Shown here piece after piece: positions 32,593-41,800 of a stretch of 64,000 bases of DNA; within the stretch, counting starts at the first letter, position 1; each line of letters starts with the position of its first letter. The stretch is from CAVVEC01 sp963770485 (GTDB taxonomy: Bacteria; Acidobacteriota; Terriglobia; Terriglobales; Acidobacteriaceae). Location: contig CAVYPX010000014.1 in NCBI GenBank assembly GCA_963770485.1, forward strand, positions 124,001 to 188,000, in the 5' to 3' direction. Made by a program: the position numbers and the translations under genes. A model generated the notes under the pieces. That model was not told where the DNA came from and made no database searches. It was given only the letters and a program-made list of their open reading frames with translations.

Positions 32593-33983
32593 CTAGTTCG
32601 TGCGCCGATAGCAGAACGCGATGTCTTGAACCAGAGGCTGTTCGGAACTGACGACGGGTACGTCCAGAGCGTCTTTCAGTGCAGAAGGCACTGTGTCTGG
32701 CAGCTTGTCGTTCGAGATGAGAAACCCGCCCGGCCGGAGCATTGCCGACACGTTGGCACGGGCAAGGGATTGCTCGAATGCTCCGTAGTAAAGAAATATG
32801 TTTGTACCGATCACCAGATCGTAGGCGCGGTCTGCCGGCAAATTCAACCGTTGATAGACCACGTTCACATCGAGCGGAGTGACTCGCGTGACCATGTCTG
32901 GCCTTACTTTCACCGCACGGGTTCGGGTGGAAGCGGCAGCCTTGGGCACCGGAATCGGCGCAACCGGCTGCCCAATTTTGATCCCCCAGCTTCTGCCAAT
33001 ACTCGATGAAGTGCGCCCGGTACTCTTCGCTCATCGGCCGTTCGGTATTCCAGGGCAGTTGAAGGATATACGAACGTCCTTGTGCGGCGGCTTGCCGAAT
33101 GCGGGCAATGTGCACGTTCACATTCTCACTGATATCCAGCGTGTCCAGTTCAACCGTGCTGGCATTCGCGATCCCAAGGCGGATGAGCGAGTCCAAAACC
33201 GCAAAGGGCTGGATGGTCTGCGGAGGATAGAAGTCGTTGCCTGCTTCCTTGTTGGCAAAATCCAATCCCGGACCCACGATGGCAATCCGCCGTACCCCGC
33301 CGGGCTTGAGCATTCCCTTCTCCAGCAGGGATCGGAAAGCAGCGTCCAGCAGGTAATCGGGCCAGAGATTGGTATCGAGAGAGATGCCGCGGTCCTGAAA
33401 CAACTGAAAGCGCCTCTCGTCTTTGGGTTGAGACTTGTATTTAAGATACTCGTCACGCAGACGAGCCAGGCTGTCGAGGAGGTACTTCTTCGTTTCCAGC
33501 CCGCTCCTGCGCCGTCTTTAGTGAATGGCCATGCTTCTCGACGAAGGTGCGCATCTCGATCAGACCCTCGGACGGATTTGGAGCCATCCAGGCGTGAATC
33601 AGGTCGTTCGCACGATTCTCCGCGAATGAGTTCACCAGCGAACTCTGCCCGTAGCGCACCAGATATTCATCATCGATCCGGTATTCCGTGGTAAACGTCA
33701 CGCCGAAACGCAGCAAGTTGACGAGAGTATCTTCCTCTCCACGAATCAGCCGGTTGCGCACCTCGCGGTCCTTGGACTCGACCCAGGCTGACCATTGGGC
33801 GGCGTCCAGCGGGCCCGCGGCCTTCAAGTCGGGCGGGAGCGCGTCGCTCATTCCCTTGAGGACGGGCTGTGCGGATTCGAGAGAGATGAATTCACTGCGG
33901 ACCGAAGACTGGCCGAAGCATGCTGGCGCAAAACAGACCAACATCAACGTGACGCCGAGAAAAACAGCGAGTTTGTTCCGCAT
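32593..33983 (-). pseudogene. frameshifted exported methyltransferase-like gene
   Basis: Three overlapping reading frames make one ancestral protein of about 460 aa. Part 1 (33983 to about 33500): signal peptide (MRNKLAVFLGVTLMLVCFAP, CFGQ) and a helical domain ending KTAQERAGNE. Part 2 (about 33500 to 32980): KKYLLDSLARLRDEYLKYKS, then a SAM-binding-like RRIAIVGPGLDFANKEAG and VELDTLDISENVNVHI. Part 3 (about 32985 to 32593): AYDLVIGTNIFLYYGAFEQS and AMLRPGGFLISND, typical class I methyltransferase motifs. Frame shifts lie near 33490-33505 and in GGGGATCAAAA near 32975-32990. Two indels suggest decay, unless they are sequencing errors. An exported methyltransferase-like protein would itself be unusual. 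Confidence 0.75.
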
Positions 33984-34035
33984 CGGTGCCCTCTTGTTGT
34001 TCGCTTGATTGTTATCTCACCTTGAACCCGCGCGG

Positions 34036-34104
34036 TGTGAGCTAGATCACAAATTCCGGTGATTATCAGTACGTGGCGCGACATATGGCGGTGCGACATA
34101 TAAT
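34036..34104 (+). promoter_or_regulatory. Crp/Fnr-type operator and promoter of the cytochrome operon
   Basis: TGTGAGCTAGATCACA at 34036-34051 is a perfect TGTGA-N6-TCACA palindrome. TATAAT at 34099-34104 is a perfect -10 box with no recognisable -35 at 17 bp, as expected for an activator-dependent promoter. With a start near 34111 the site is centred at about -67, in the range of class I CRP-type activation. It lies between the pseudogene (minus) and the pentaheme cytochrome (plus). Confidence 0.7.
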
Positions 34105-34148
34105 CTTCGAGTTGCCCGGTATCGAGATCGGTCGCCCCAGCTTTGCGG

Positions 34149-37043
34149 ATGGCAGGAACATCACAAAATGAGCGTCTCGCCGGCGGTCGCCTTCTTCCGC
34201 GGCTGCTTATTTTCCTGTTCGTTTCCGCTGGCTACCTTTATGCGTTTCCGCAGCCGAATGTCTTCTATGCCGCAGTTGTCTTCCTGCACGCGGTCGTGGG
34301 TTTAATCGCCGCCCTCTTGCTGATTGTTCTTCTTTACCGGCTGCTCCGAGAGAAGAACATCGTCTCGCAACTAGGCTGGGTGCTGCTTGCGGGAGGAGCA
34401 ATCTTTGGGCTGGTGCTGGTCAAGACCGGCACGGCGCGGCCGGAGTGGAACCTGCTCTACACTCACATTCTTCTGTCCCTTGCAGGAGTAGGTATCGTGT
34501 TCGCAGAGTGGCTTGGCGCTCACGGGTCGCTGTCGCCGAAGCTCGGCGGCTCGATCCTGCGCTGCGCGGTTTGCCTGCTCGTGCTCGGAGCGCTCGGCGC
34601 GGAGGCCCGTTATGTGCGGGAATCCCGCTGGCAAAATCGAGCCCGCATCGAGAATCCGGTGATGCCGCCCGCGAGCATGAACGATGAGGGCGATGGCGCC
34701 AACGGCCCCTTTTTTCCAAGCTCGGCCCAGATCTACGGCGGACAGAAAATTCCCAGCCAGTTTTTCATGGAATCCGACTCCTGCAAACGCTGCCACGAAG
34801 ACATCTATAACCAGTGGTTCAGTTCGGCGCATCATTTTTCGTCGTTCAACAATCAGTGGTATCGCAAGAGCATCGAGTACATGCAGGATACAGTCGGCAC
34901 CAAGCCTTCCAAGTGGTGCGGAGGCTGCCACGATCCGGCGGTGCTCTACAGCGGGCTGATGGATACGCCCATCAAGCAAATCGTGCACCGCCCAGAATCG
35001 CAGGCTGGGCTTGGTTGCATGATGTGCCACTCGATTGCCAGCGTGAAGAGCACGATGGGCCAGGGAGATTTCTATCTTGAGTATCCCAAGCTGCATGAGC
35101 TGGCTGCGACCAGGAATCCGTTCGTGCGCGGGCTGCACGATTTTCTGGTGAAGCTGAATCCCGAGCCGCACCGGCGGGTGTTCCTAAAGCCCTTCATGCG
35201 GAACCAGACTGCGGAATTCTGCTCCAGTTGCCACAAGGTTCATTTGGATGTGCCGGTGAACCACTACCGCTGGATTCGCGGCTTCAACGAATACGACAAC
35301 TGGCAGGCCAGCGGTGTTTCCGGAGAAGGTGCGCGATCCTTTTACTACCCCGACAAGCCTTCGCAGTGCGCCGATTGCCACATGCCGCTGACGCGTTCCA
35401 ACGATCCTGGAAACGTCAACGGTTTCGTACATTCGCATCGTTTCCCGGCGGCGAACACCGCGTTGCCCACAGCGAACGAAGATGCCGAGCAGCTCGAGAT
35501 CACGCGGAAATTTTTGCAAGGTAAGGTCCTTAGTGTGGATATTTTTGCTCTCGCTCCAGCGCCGGCAGAGTTGAAGCCAGGAGCGGTCAGCCAATCGGCG
35601 TTATCGACGACATTTGCGGTGGGTGAGGAAGCAGAACCCAGGATTACGTCTGCCGCGGAAGGCGAGGCTTTGCCGGTTACCGCGCCGCTCAACCGTGCGC
35701 AACCCGAAGTCCGCCGCGGCGACACGGTGCGCGTCGAGGTTGTGGTCCGCACCAGGAAAATCGGACACTTCTTTCCCGGCGGCACGGTGGATGCTTACGA
35801 TACCTGGCTCGAACTGAAGGGCACCGACGAAAAAGGCCAGACCATTTTCTGGAGCGGCATGGTCGAGGACAACGGCCAAGGGCCCGTGGAGAAAGGCGCG
35901 CACTTCTATCGCTCACTTCAGGTGGATGCGCACGGAAACCGCATCAACAAGCGCAACGCCTGGGCCACGCGAGCCGTAGTGTATGTGCACTTGATCCCAC
36001 CTAGCGGTGCCGATACAGTCCACTATCGGCTGCATATTCCAGAGAGCGCGGGCAATCAGATCACACTGCATGCGCGGCTGTGTTATCGCAAGTTCGCGTG
36101 GTGGAACACGCAGTTCTCCTTCGCCGGAGTTCCTGATCCAGGCCAGTCCAGCACGACCGTTACGCCCGACTATGACGACAGAAGATTCGCATTTACCGGT
36201 TCGCTGAAAGGCGTATCGGCAAAAGAAGAGAAGATTCCCGACCTACCCATCGTGGCGCTCGCCGAAGATGAGGTAACGCTGAAAGTCGTGCCGCACGATG
36301 CACCGGCACCGGAGCTCAGAAGCGTTTTGCAGGCTGAGGACTGGCAGCGTTGGAACGACTACGGCATTGGCCTGCTGCTGCAAGGGGACCTGAAGAGCGC
36401 GCAGGCAGCTTTCCAGAAAGTGACAGAGATCGATCCCAGGAATCCCGACGGTTGGGTGAACATCGGCCGCGCAGCGGTGCAGGAAGGTGACATGGATCGA
36501 GCGCGCACGGTGCTGGAGAAGGCATTGTCGTTGAGTCCGAATCTGGCCCGCGCTCACTTCTTCTATGCTAAAGTCCTGCGCAACGACGGCCGTTACGATG
36601 AAGCCGCGAACCACCTGCGCGTGGTTCTAGCGCAATATCCACGCGATCGGGTTGCGCTCAACGATCTGGGACGAATGTTTTTTCTGCAGCGCAAGTACGC
36701 CGATGCCGTGAGTGTACTGCAATCGGTTCTCGCGGTCGACCCCGAAGACTTGCAGGCGCACTACAATTTGATGCTCTGCTACAAGGGCCTTGGCGACGAG
36801 AAACAGGCGCACGAGCACGAGTTGCGCTATCTGCGTTTCAAGGCCGACGAAGCTTCGGAAGCGATCACGGGACCCTACCGCCAGCTCAATCCAGAAGACA
36901 ATAATGAGCGGCAGTTAATTCACGAGCATGTTTCTGTGCCATTGCCGGGGGTTGGCACGAACCACGTAGGGACGGGCGCTCTCGCCCGTCCGGCCGAGCG
37001 AAGCTCGGCCAGCCCAACAGCCGCAGCCAGGGCCTCAAGATGA
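34149..37043 (+). CDS. membrane-anchored pentaheme c-type cytochrome with TPR domain
   Basis: 964 aa from ATG 34149. N-terminal about 155 residues contain about five hydrophobic helices (e.g. VFYAAVVFLHAVVGLIAALL, LYTHILLSLAGVGIVFAEWL). A periplasmic domain follows with five CXXCH heme sites: CKRCH (about 212), CGGCH (257), CMMCH (290), CSSCH (358) and CADCH (407), resembling cytochrome c554-type multiheme proteins. Then a beta-rich domain (about 500-690) and about four TPRs (about 725-895, e.g. WVNIGRAAVQEGDMDRARTV). The C-terminal about 28 residues are read from a hairpin repeat. It overlaps the next gene by 4 nt (ATGA). Probably moves electrons from the membrane to periplasmic or extracellular partners; partners unknown. 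Confidence 0.88.
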   Translation: MAGTSQNERLAGGRLLPRLLIFLFVSAGYLYAFPQPNVFYAAVVFLHAVVGLIAALLLIVLLYRLLREKNIVSQLGWVLLAGGAIFGLVLVKTGTARPEWNLLYTHILLSLAGVGIVFAEWLGAHGSLSPKLGGSILRCAVCLLVLGALGAEARYVRESRWQNRARIENPVMPPASMNDEGDGANGPFFPSSAQIYGGQKIPSQFFMESDSCKRCHEDIYNQWFSSAHHFSSFNNQWYRKSIEYMQDTVGTKPSKWCGGCHDPAVLYSGLMDTPIKQIVHRPESQAGLGCMMCHSIASVKSTMGQGDFYLEYPKLHELAATRNPFVRGLHDFLVKLNPEPHRRVFLKPFMRNQTAEFCSSCHKVHLDVPVNHYRWIRGFNEYDNWQASGVSGEGARSFYYPDKPSQCADCHMPLTRSNDPGNVNGFVHSHRFPAANTALPTANEDAEQLEITRKFLQGKVLSVDIFALAPAPAELKPGAVSQSALSTTFAVGEEAEPRITSAAEGEALPVTAPLNRAQPEVRRGDTVRVEVVVRTRKIGHFFPGGTVDAYDTWLELKGTDEKGQTIFWSGMVEDNGQGPVEKGAHFYRSLQVDAHGNRINKRNAWATRAVVYVHLIPPSGADTVHYRLHIPESAGNQITLHARLCYRKFAWWNTQFSFAGVPDPGQSSTTVTPDYDDRRFAFTGSLKGVSAKEEKIPDLPIVALAEDEVTLKVVPHDAPAPELRSVLQAEDWQRWNDYGIGLLLQGDLKSAQAAFQKVTEIDPRNPDGWVNIGRAAVQEGDMDRARTVLEKALSLSPNLARAHFFYAKVLRNDGRYDEAANHLRVVLAQYPRDRVALNDLGRMFFLQRKYADAVSVLQSVLAVDPEDLQAHYNLMLCYKGLGDEKQAHEHELRYLRFKADEASEAITGPYRQLNPEDNNERQLIHEHVSVPLPGVGTNHVGTGALARPAERSSASPTAAARASR
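36971..37010. repeat. double-hairpin dispersed repeat inside the cytochrome 3' end
   Basis: GACGGGCG-CTCT-CGCCCGTC followed by GGCCGAGC-GAA-GCTCGGCC. Related sequences occur at about 7031-7062 and 53400-53436 outside genes; here it is translated as part of GALARPAERSSASP and lies just before the overlapping start of the next gene. Confidence 0.75.
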
Positions 37044-38764
37044 CGCGCAAGACGCTTGTATCCTTCTTCCTTCTTTGGGCAGTATTCGCCCACGCCCAGC
37101 ACATCACCTTCCGCGACATCACTGCCCAGGCTGGCATTCATTTCGTGCACAACAACGGCGCGTTCGAAAAAAAATATCTTCCCGAGACGATGGGCCCGGG
37201 TTGCGCCTTCATTGACTACGACAATGACGGCTGGCCCGATATTCTGCTGGTGAACGGCGAAGACTGGCCCGGACACAAGCGCTCGGATTCCACCCTGAAG
37301 CTCTATCACAACAATCACGACGGTACGTTTAGCGATGTCACGCGCAAGGCAGGCCTTGCCGTTTCCATGTACGGACTCGGCGTTGCGGTCGGCGACTATG
37401 ATAACGACGGCTACGACGATCTCTTCATCAGCGCTCTCGGGCAGAGCCATCTCTTTCACAACAACGGCAACGGGACTTTTACTGATGTGACTAAGGCAGC
37501 GGGATTGTGGGGGCCGAACGAATTCTCCACCAGCGCGGCCTGGGTGGATTACGACCGCGACGGCAAGTTAGATCTCATCGTGGCGAATTACGTCCAGTGG
37601 TCGGAGAAGAACGATCTTTACTGCACGCTCGACGGCGCTCACAAATCCTATTGCACGCCGGAGTCGTACAAAGGCGCATCGGCGCGGCTGTGGCACAACC
37701 TGGGGAATGGAAAATTTGAAGATTCCACGCAGAAAGCAAAGTTGTACGATCCCACATCGAAGGGCTTGGGAGTCGCGATCCTCGATTACAACGGCGATGG
37801 CTGGCCCGACATTCTGCTCGCCAACGACACGCAGCCCAACAAGCTGTACGAAAACAAGCGGGATGGAACGTTTGAAGAAAAGGGCATCTCCTCGGGAGTT
37901 GGATTCAGCGAAGATGGCGTGGCCCGCGCCGGCATGGGCGTGGATGCGGCCGACTATGATCGTTCCGGGCGGCCGAGCATCATCATCACGAATTTCGCCA
38001 ACCAGATGCTCTCGCTCTACCACAACGAAGGGAACGGCCTGTTTGTCGATGAAGCGCCGCGCTCTGAGGTGGGTCGCGCGACGCTGGTGACGCTAGGCTT
38101 TGGCTGTTTCTTCTTTGATTACGACAATGACGGCTGGCCCGATATTTTCGTGGCCGATGGACACATCGAAGATGGAATCGAACGGGTGCAGAAACGGGTG
38201 ACATATGCCGAGCCGCCGCACCTGTTTCGTAATCTTGGCGGTGGAAAATTTCAGGGGGTTACAGAATCTCTGGGCAAAGACTTCGCCAGCCCGAAAGTTG
38301 CTCGCGGCGCGGCTTACGCCGATGTTGATAACGATGGATCGCTGGACGTGTTGGTCACCACCAATGGGGGCCGAGCGTATTTGTTTCACGACGAAGGCGT
38401 CGAGAATCACAGTCTGCGGGTGAGGCTCGTGGGAACGAAGTCCAATCGCGATGGCATCGGCGCCGTCGTGCGTGTGACTTCTGGACCGGATGGTCCGAAG
38501 AAGGATCAGCAGTGGCAGATGTTGCGCAGTGGGTCGAGTTACTTGTCGCAAAGCGAACTGGTGCTGACGTTCGGGCTTGGCAAAGAAGTGAAAGCAGACT
38601 CTGTCGAAGTGCAATGGCCGAGCGGAGGCGTGGACAAGCTAAAGAATGTACCTGGAAGTCAGACGGTTACCATTCAGGAAGGGAAGGGGATCGTGGCGAG
38701 CCGGGGTTACAGTCGCTCGTGGAGTTCCGTTGCTCAAAACAGCATCAACCACAAAGGACACTGA
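37040..38764 (+). CDS. CRTAC1-family secreted protein (FG-GAP repeats + ASPIC/UnbV)
   Basis: 574 aa, ATG overlapping the cytochrome stop. Signal peptide (RKTLVSFFLLWAVFAHAQ). Seven calcium-loop repeats of DYDNDGWPDILLV type form an integrin-like beta-propeller (about 55-430). An ASPIC/UnbV domain follows (RVRLVGTKSNRDGIGAVVRV, MLRSGSSYLSQSELVLTFGL, VEVQWPSGGVDKL). The last about 15 residues derive from the 38747 repeat. Such proteins are exported and bind Ca2+; the role in bacteria is not established. Position between a multiheme cytochrome and a TPR-CRTAC1 giant suggests a shared extracytoplasmic complex. Confidence 0.88.
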   Translation: MTRKTLVSFFLLWAVFAHAQHITFRDITAQAGIHFVHNNGAFEKKYLPETMGPGCAFIDYDNDGWPDILLVNGEDWPGHKRSDSTLKLYHNNHDGTFSDVTRKAGLAVSMYGLGVAVGDYDNDGYDDLFISALGQSHLFHNNGNGTFTDVTKAAGLWGPNEFSTSAAWVDYDRDGKLDLIVANYVQWSEKNDLYCTLDGAHKSYCTPESYKGASARLWHNLGNGKFEDSTQKAKLYDPTSKGLGVAILDYNGDGWPDILLANDTQPNKLYENKRDGTFEEKGISSGVGFSEDGVARAGMGVDAADYDRSGRPSIIITNFANQMLSLYHNEGNGLFVDEAPRSEVGRATLVTLGFGCFFFDYDNDGWPDIFVADGHIEDGIERVQKRVTYAEPPHLFRNLGGGKFQGVTESLGKDFASPKVARGAAYADVDNDGSLDVLVTTNGGRAYLFHDEGVENHSLRVRLVGTKSNRDGIGAVVRVTSGPDGPKKDQQWQMLRSGSSYLSQSELVLTFGLGKEVKADSVEVQWPSGGVDKLKNVPGSQTVTIQEGKGIVASRGYSRSWSSVAQNSINHKGH

Positions 38765-38823
38765 GGACACGGGAAAGCGTCTTAGACCACAAAGCCTCTG
38801 TGTTCTCCGTGTCCTCTGTGGTT
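38747..38823. repeat. imperfect stem-loop repeat between CRTAC1 genes
   Basis: AACCACAAAGGACACTGAGG ... CTCCGTGTCCTCTGTGGTT, two inverted arms around a short loop. It covers the last codons of the 37040 gene and most of the gap before 38838; same motif family as the recJ tail (5061-5088). Confidence 0.75.
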
Positions 38824-38837
38824 CACTGGTTTATCGC

Positions 38838-41800
38838 ATGAGCAAGCCGATTCTTTTCGTTTCCGCTGCTGTTGTTCTGGCTGCAGTCGCCCTCTTCGCG
38901 CTCGTTCCACAAGACGCGCCCACCGCGAGATTCGTCGACAAGTCCGCCGAGGCTGCTCGACTTAATAATCTGGGCGCAGCTTACATGAACCAGCAGCTTT
39001 TTGAGAGGGCGCTGAAAGCCTTTCAAGAGGCTGCAGCTCTCGATCCCAAATTGCAGATGGCCCAACTCAACCAGGGCATCGCACTACTCAATCTGGGACG
39101 GGTAGACGCGGCTAAGCCACTCCTGGAGCAAGCGGTCAAGCAGAGCCCGAACGATCCTCATGCCTGGTACAACCTGGGTCTGCTTTACAAAAACGCCGGT
39201 GCTGCGCCAGTTGCTGCGGACGCCTTTCGCCGGGTGACGGAAATCGATCCGAACGATGCCGACGCCTGGTATTTTCTGGGTGCCACGTACGCGGAAAGCA
39301 AACAGTATCCAAAGGCGACCGATGCGTTCCAGCACGCGCTGAAGTTGGTCCCAACGCATGCCTCAGCCGAGTTCGGCCTCGCACGCGCTTCTCAACAATC
39401 CGGAAATCTCGCTGGGGCGCGCGAGCATTTGGCGCGTTTTCAGCACATCAAAGACGCCAAGCTGGGCTCGCCCATCACTCTGGCTTACGGAGAACAAGGA
39501 AAATATTCGATCGCCGAGGAGTCGCCGCTTGCTCCAGAGAAAGTTCCGCCGGCAACCAACGTACAGTTCGTGGATGTAAGGGAACGAGCAGGGCTGACGA
39601 CTAAGCCGGCTTCCAAGGCTGACGACTTGGCTTCATATTTGGGTCCCGGCGCTTGCTTCCTCGACTACGACGGCGACGGCCTGATCGATCTGTTCCTGCC
39701 TGACAACGGCAAAGAAGGCGGGATGTCGCTCTACCACAATCTGGGCAACGGGAAGTTTGAGGACGTGACCCGCAAGGCTGGACTCGATCCAACCGTTCAC
39801 GGCAACAGCTGCAGTGTAGGTGACTACGACAATGATGGCTGGCCAGATCTGGTCATTGAGGCTGGGGGAGTGCAGTTGCTGCACAACCAAAAGAACGGAG
39901 CGTTTCGCAACGCGACCCAGTCTGCAGGAATCAGGGATAAGTATGGGACTCCTACCTTTGTTGATTACGATCACGACGGCGATCTTGATTTGTACTTGAC
40001 TGTCGGACCCACGGGTTCCGTTCCGCGGCCAGGAGACAAATTTTCGGGAGTGCTTAACTACGAATCCATACCTAGCGTGATGCTTCGGAACAATGGCAAT
40101 GGAACCTTTACTGATGTGACCAAGGAGACTGGCTTGGGCGAGCCCTTGCCAGGAATCGCAGCCATTGGATCAGATCTTAACAATGACCGTGCCGCTGATC
40201 TGATCCTCACCGGCTATTTCTCTCCTGTGACTGTTTTCCAGAATCTAAGGGAAGGGAAATTCAAAGCCACATCTCCACTGCAGAGCCTCGGTGTTCCCGA
40301 ATCGGGAGTTGCGGTGCTGGATTTCGATCACGACGGATGGATGGATCTCGCTTTTACCCACTTCTGGGGAGGGACGTCAGGACTCACTCTCTGGCGCAAC
40401 AACCACGGTGAGTCTTTCGACGAAGTCAAACTGCCTGCGACCCATTGGGTCCGCGCTTACGGCGTCGCCGCCATCGACTACGACAACGACGGCTGGGTCG
40501 ATATTGTGGCCGTCGGCGAGACTTTGCAGGGTAAGGGCGAGGTCCGCCTCTTCCGCAACCTCGGCCCGGATGGCTTCAAAGATGTGACTCCCGACGTCGG
40601 CCTCGACAAGATCGTATTGAAAGATCCGCGCGCCATCATCACCGGCGACTATGACAACGACGGCGCCACCGACATGCTGATCACGCAGAATCATGGCCCC
40701 GCCGTTCTGCTCCGAAATGAAGGCGGCAACAAGAACCACTGGATCAGGCTTAATCTGAAGGGACTCGCTGACAATAAAAGCGCCATCGGGACGAAAGTCG
40801 AGGTCTTCGCCGCAGGCAACCGGCAGAAATTCGAGATCGCGGGATCGTCGGGATATCTGGGGCAGAATTCGCCTTACCTGACCGTCGGCCTGGGTCAGGC
40901 CAAGCAAGCCGACATCGTCCGCATGCTCTGGCCCACCGGCGTTCTGCAGGATGAAACGGAAGTCGCCGCCGACCGGGAACAGAAATACATGGAGATTGAC
41001 CGTCGCGGAAGTTCCTGCCCCACGCTGTTTGTGTGGAACGGCCGGCATTACGAGTTAGTCGGCGACATGCTGGGCGCGGGCGTTGTCGGACATTGGGTTG
41101 GGCCGGACCAGCGCGATATTCCGCGTCCCACCGAATACATTAAGGTGGATCGCAGCACCATTCGCGAGAAAGACGATTCCCGCCCTTCCCAAAACCACGA
41201 AAGGATGGGGCATCCAACCCTCAGCTTCCGCTTCATGGAGCCGCTGGAAGAAGTCGTGTATCTCGACCAGGTGAAGCTGTTAGCCGTCGACCATCCTGCC
41301 GGTTTTGATGTCTTCCCCAACGAGTATTTTGCCAGCGGCCCGCCGTATCCGGTCTTCAAGGTTGTAACCAGCCGCGATCCGCGCTCTCCTGCCGGCGCAT
41401 GGGATGACCACGGACACGACGTGCTCCCCGATTTGCTCGCCCACCGATATTTCGGCGATTTTGAATTAACCGCGTTCCACGGCTTCGCTAAACTGCACAG
41501 TCTCGAACTCGACCTGGGTGAACCGTATCGCAGCGGCCCGCTGTGGCTGTTGCTCCACGGCGAGGTTGAATATTTCACTGCGACCAGCATGTTTGCGGCA
41601 TATCAAGCCGGAGTCGAGGCGGTGGCGCCTTACGTCGAGGCCCTTGGGACGGATGGAAAGTGGGTGAAGGTCATCGACGATATGGGTTTCCCCGCCGGCG
41701 GCCCGCGCACGATGACCGCCGACCTGAGCGGCAAGCTGCCTCCAGGCGGGCAGCGCATCCGCATCTGGACTAACCTGCAAATCTACTGGGATAACATTCT

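Noticed and set aside
31172..33403. 743-aa minus-strand open frame
   Set aside because: Its first about 150 residues are the middle of the methyltransferase-like pseudogene; the rest is antisense to the amidase and has shadow-like composition.
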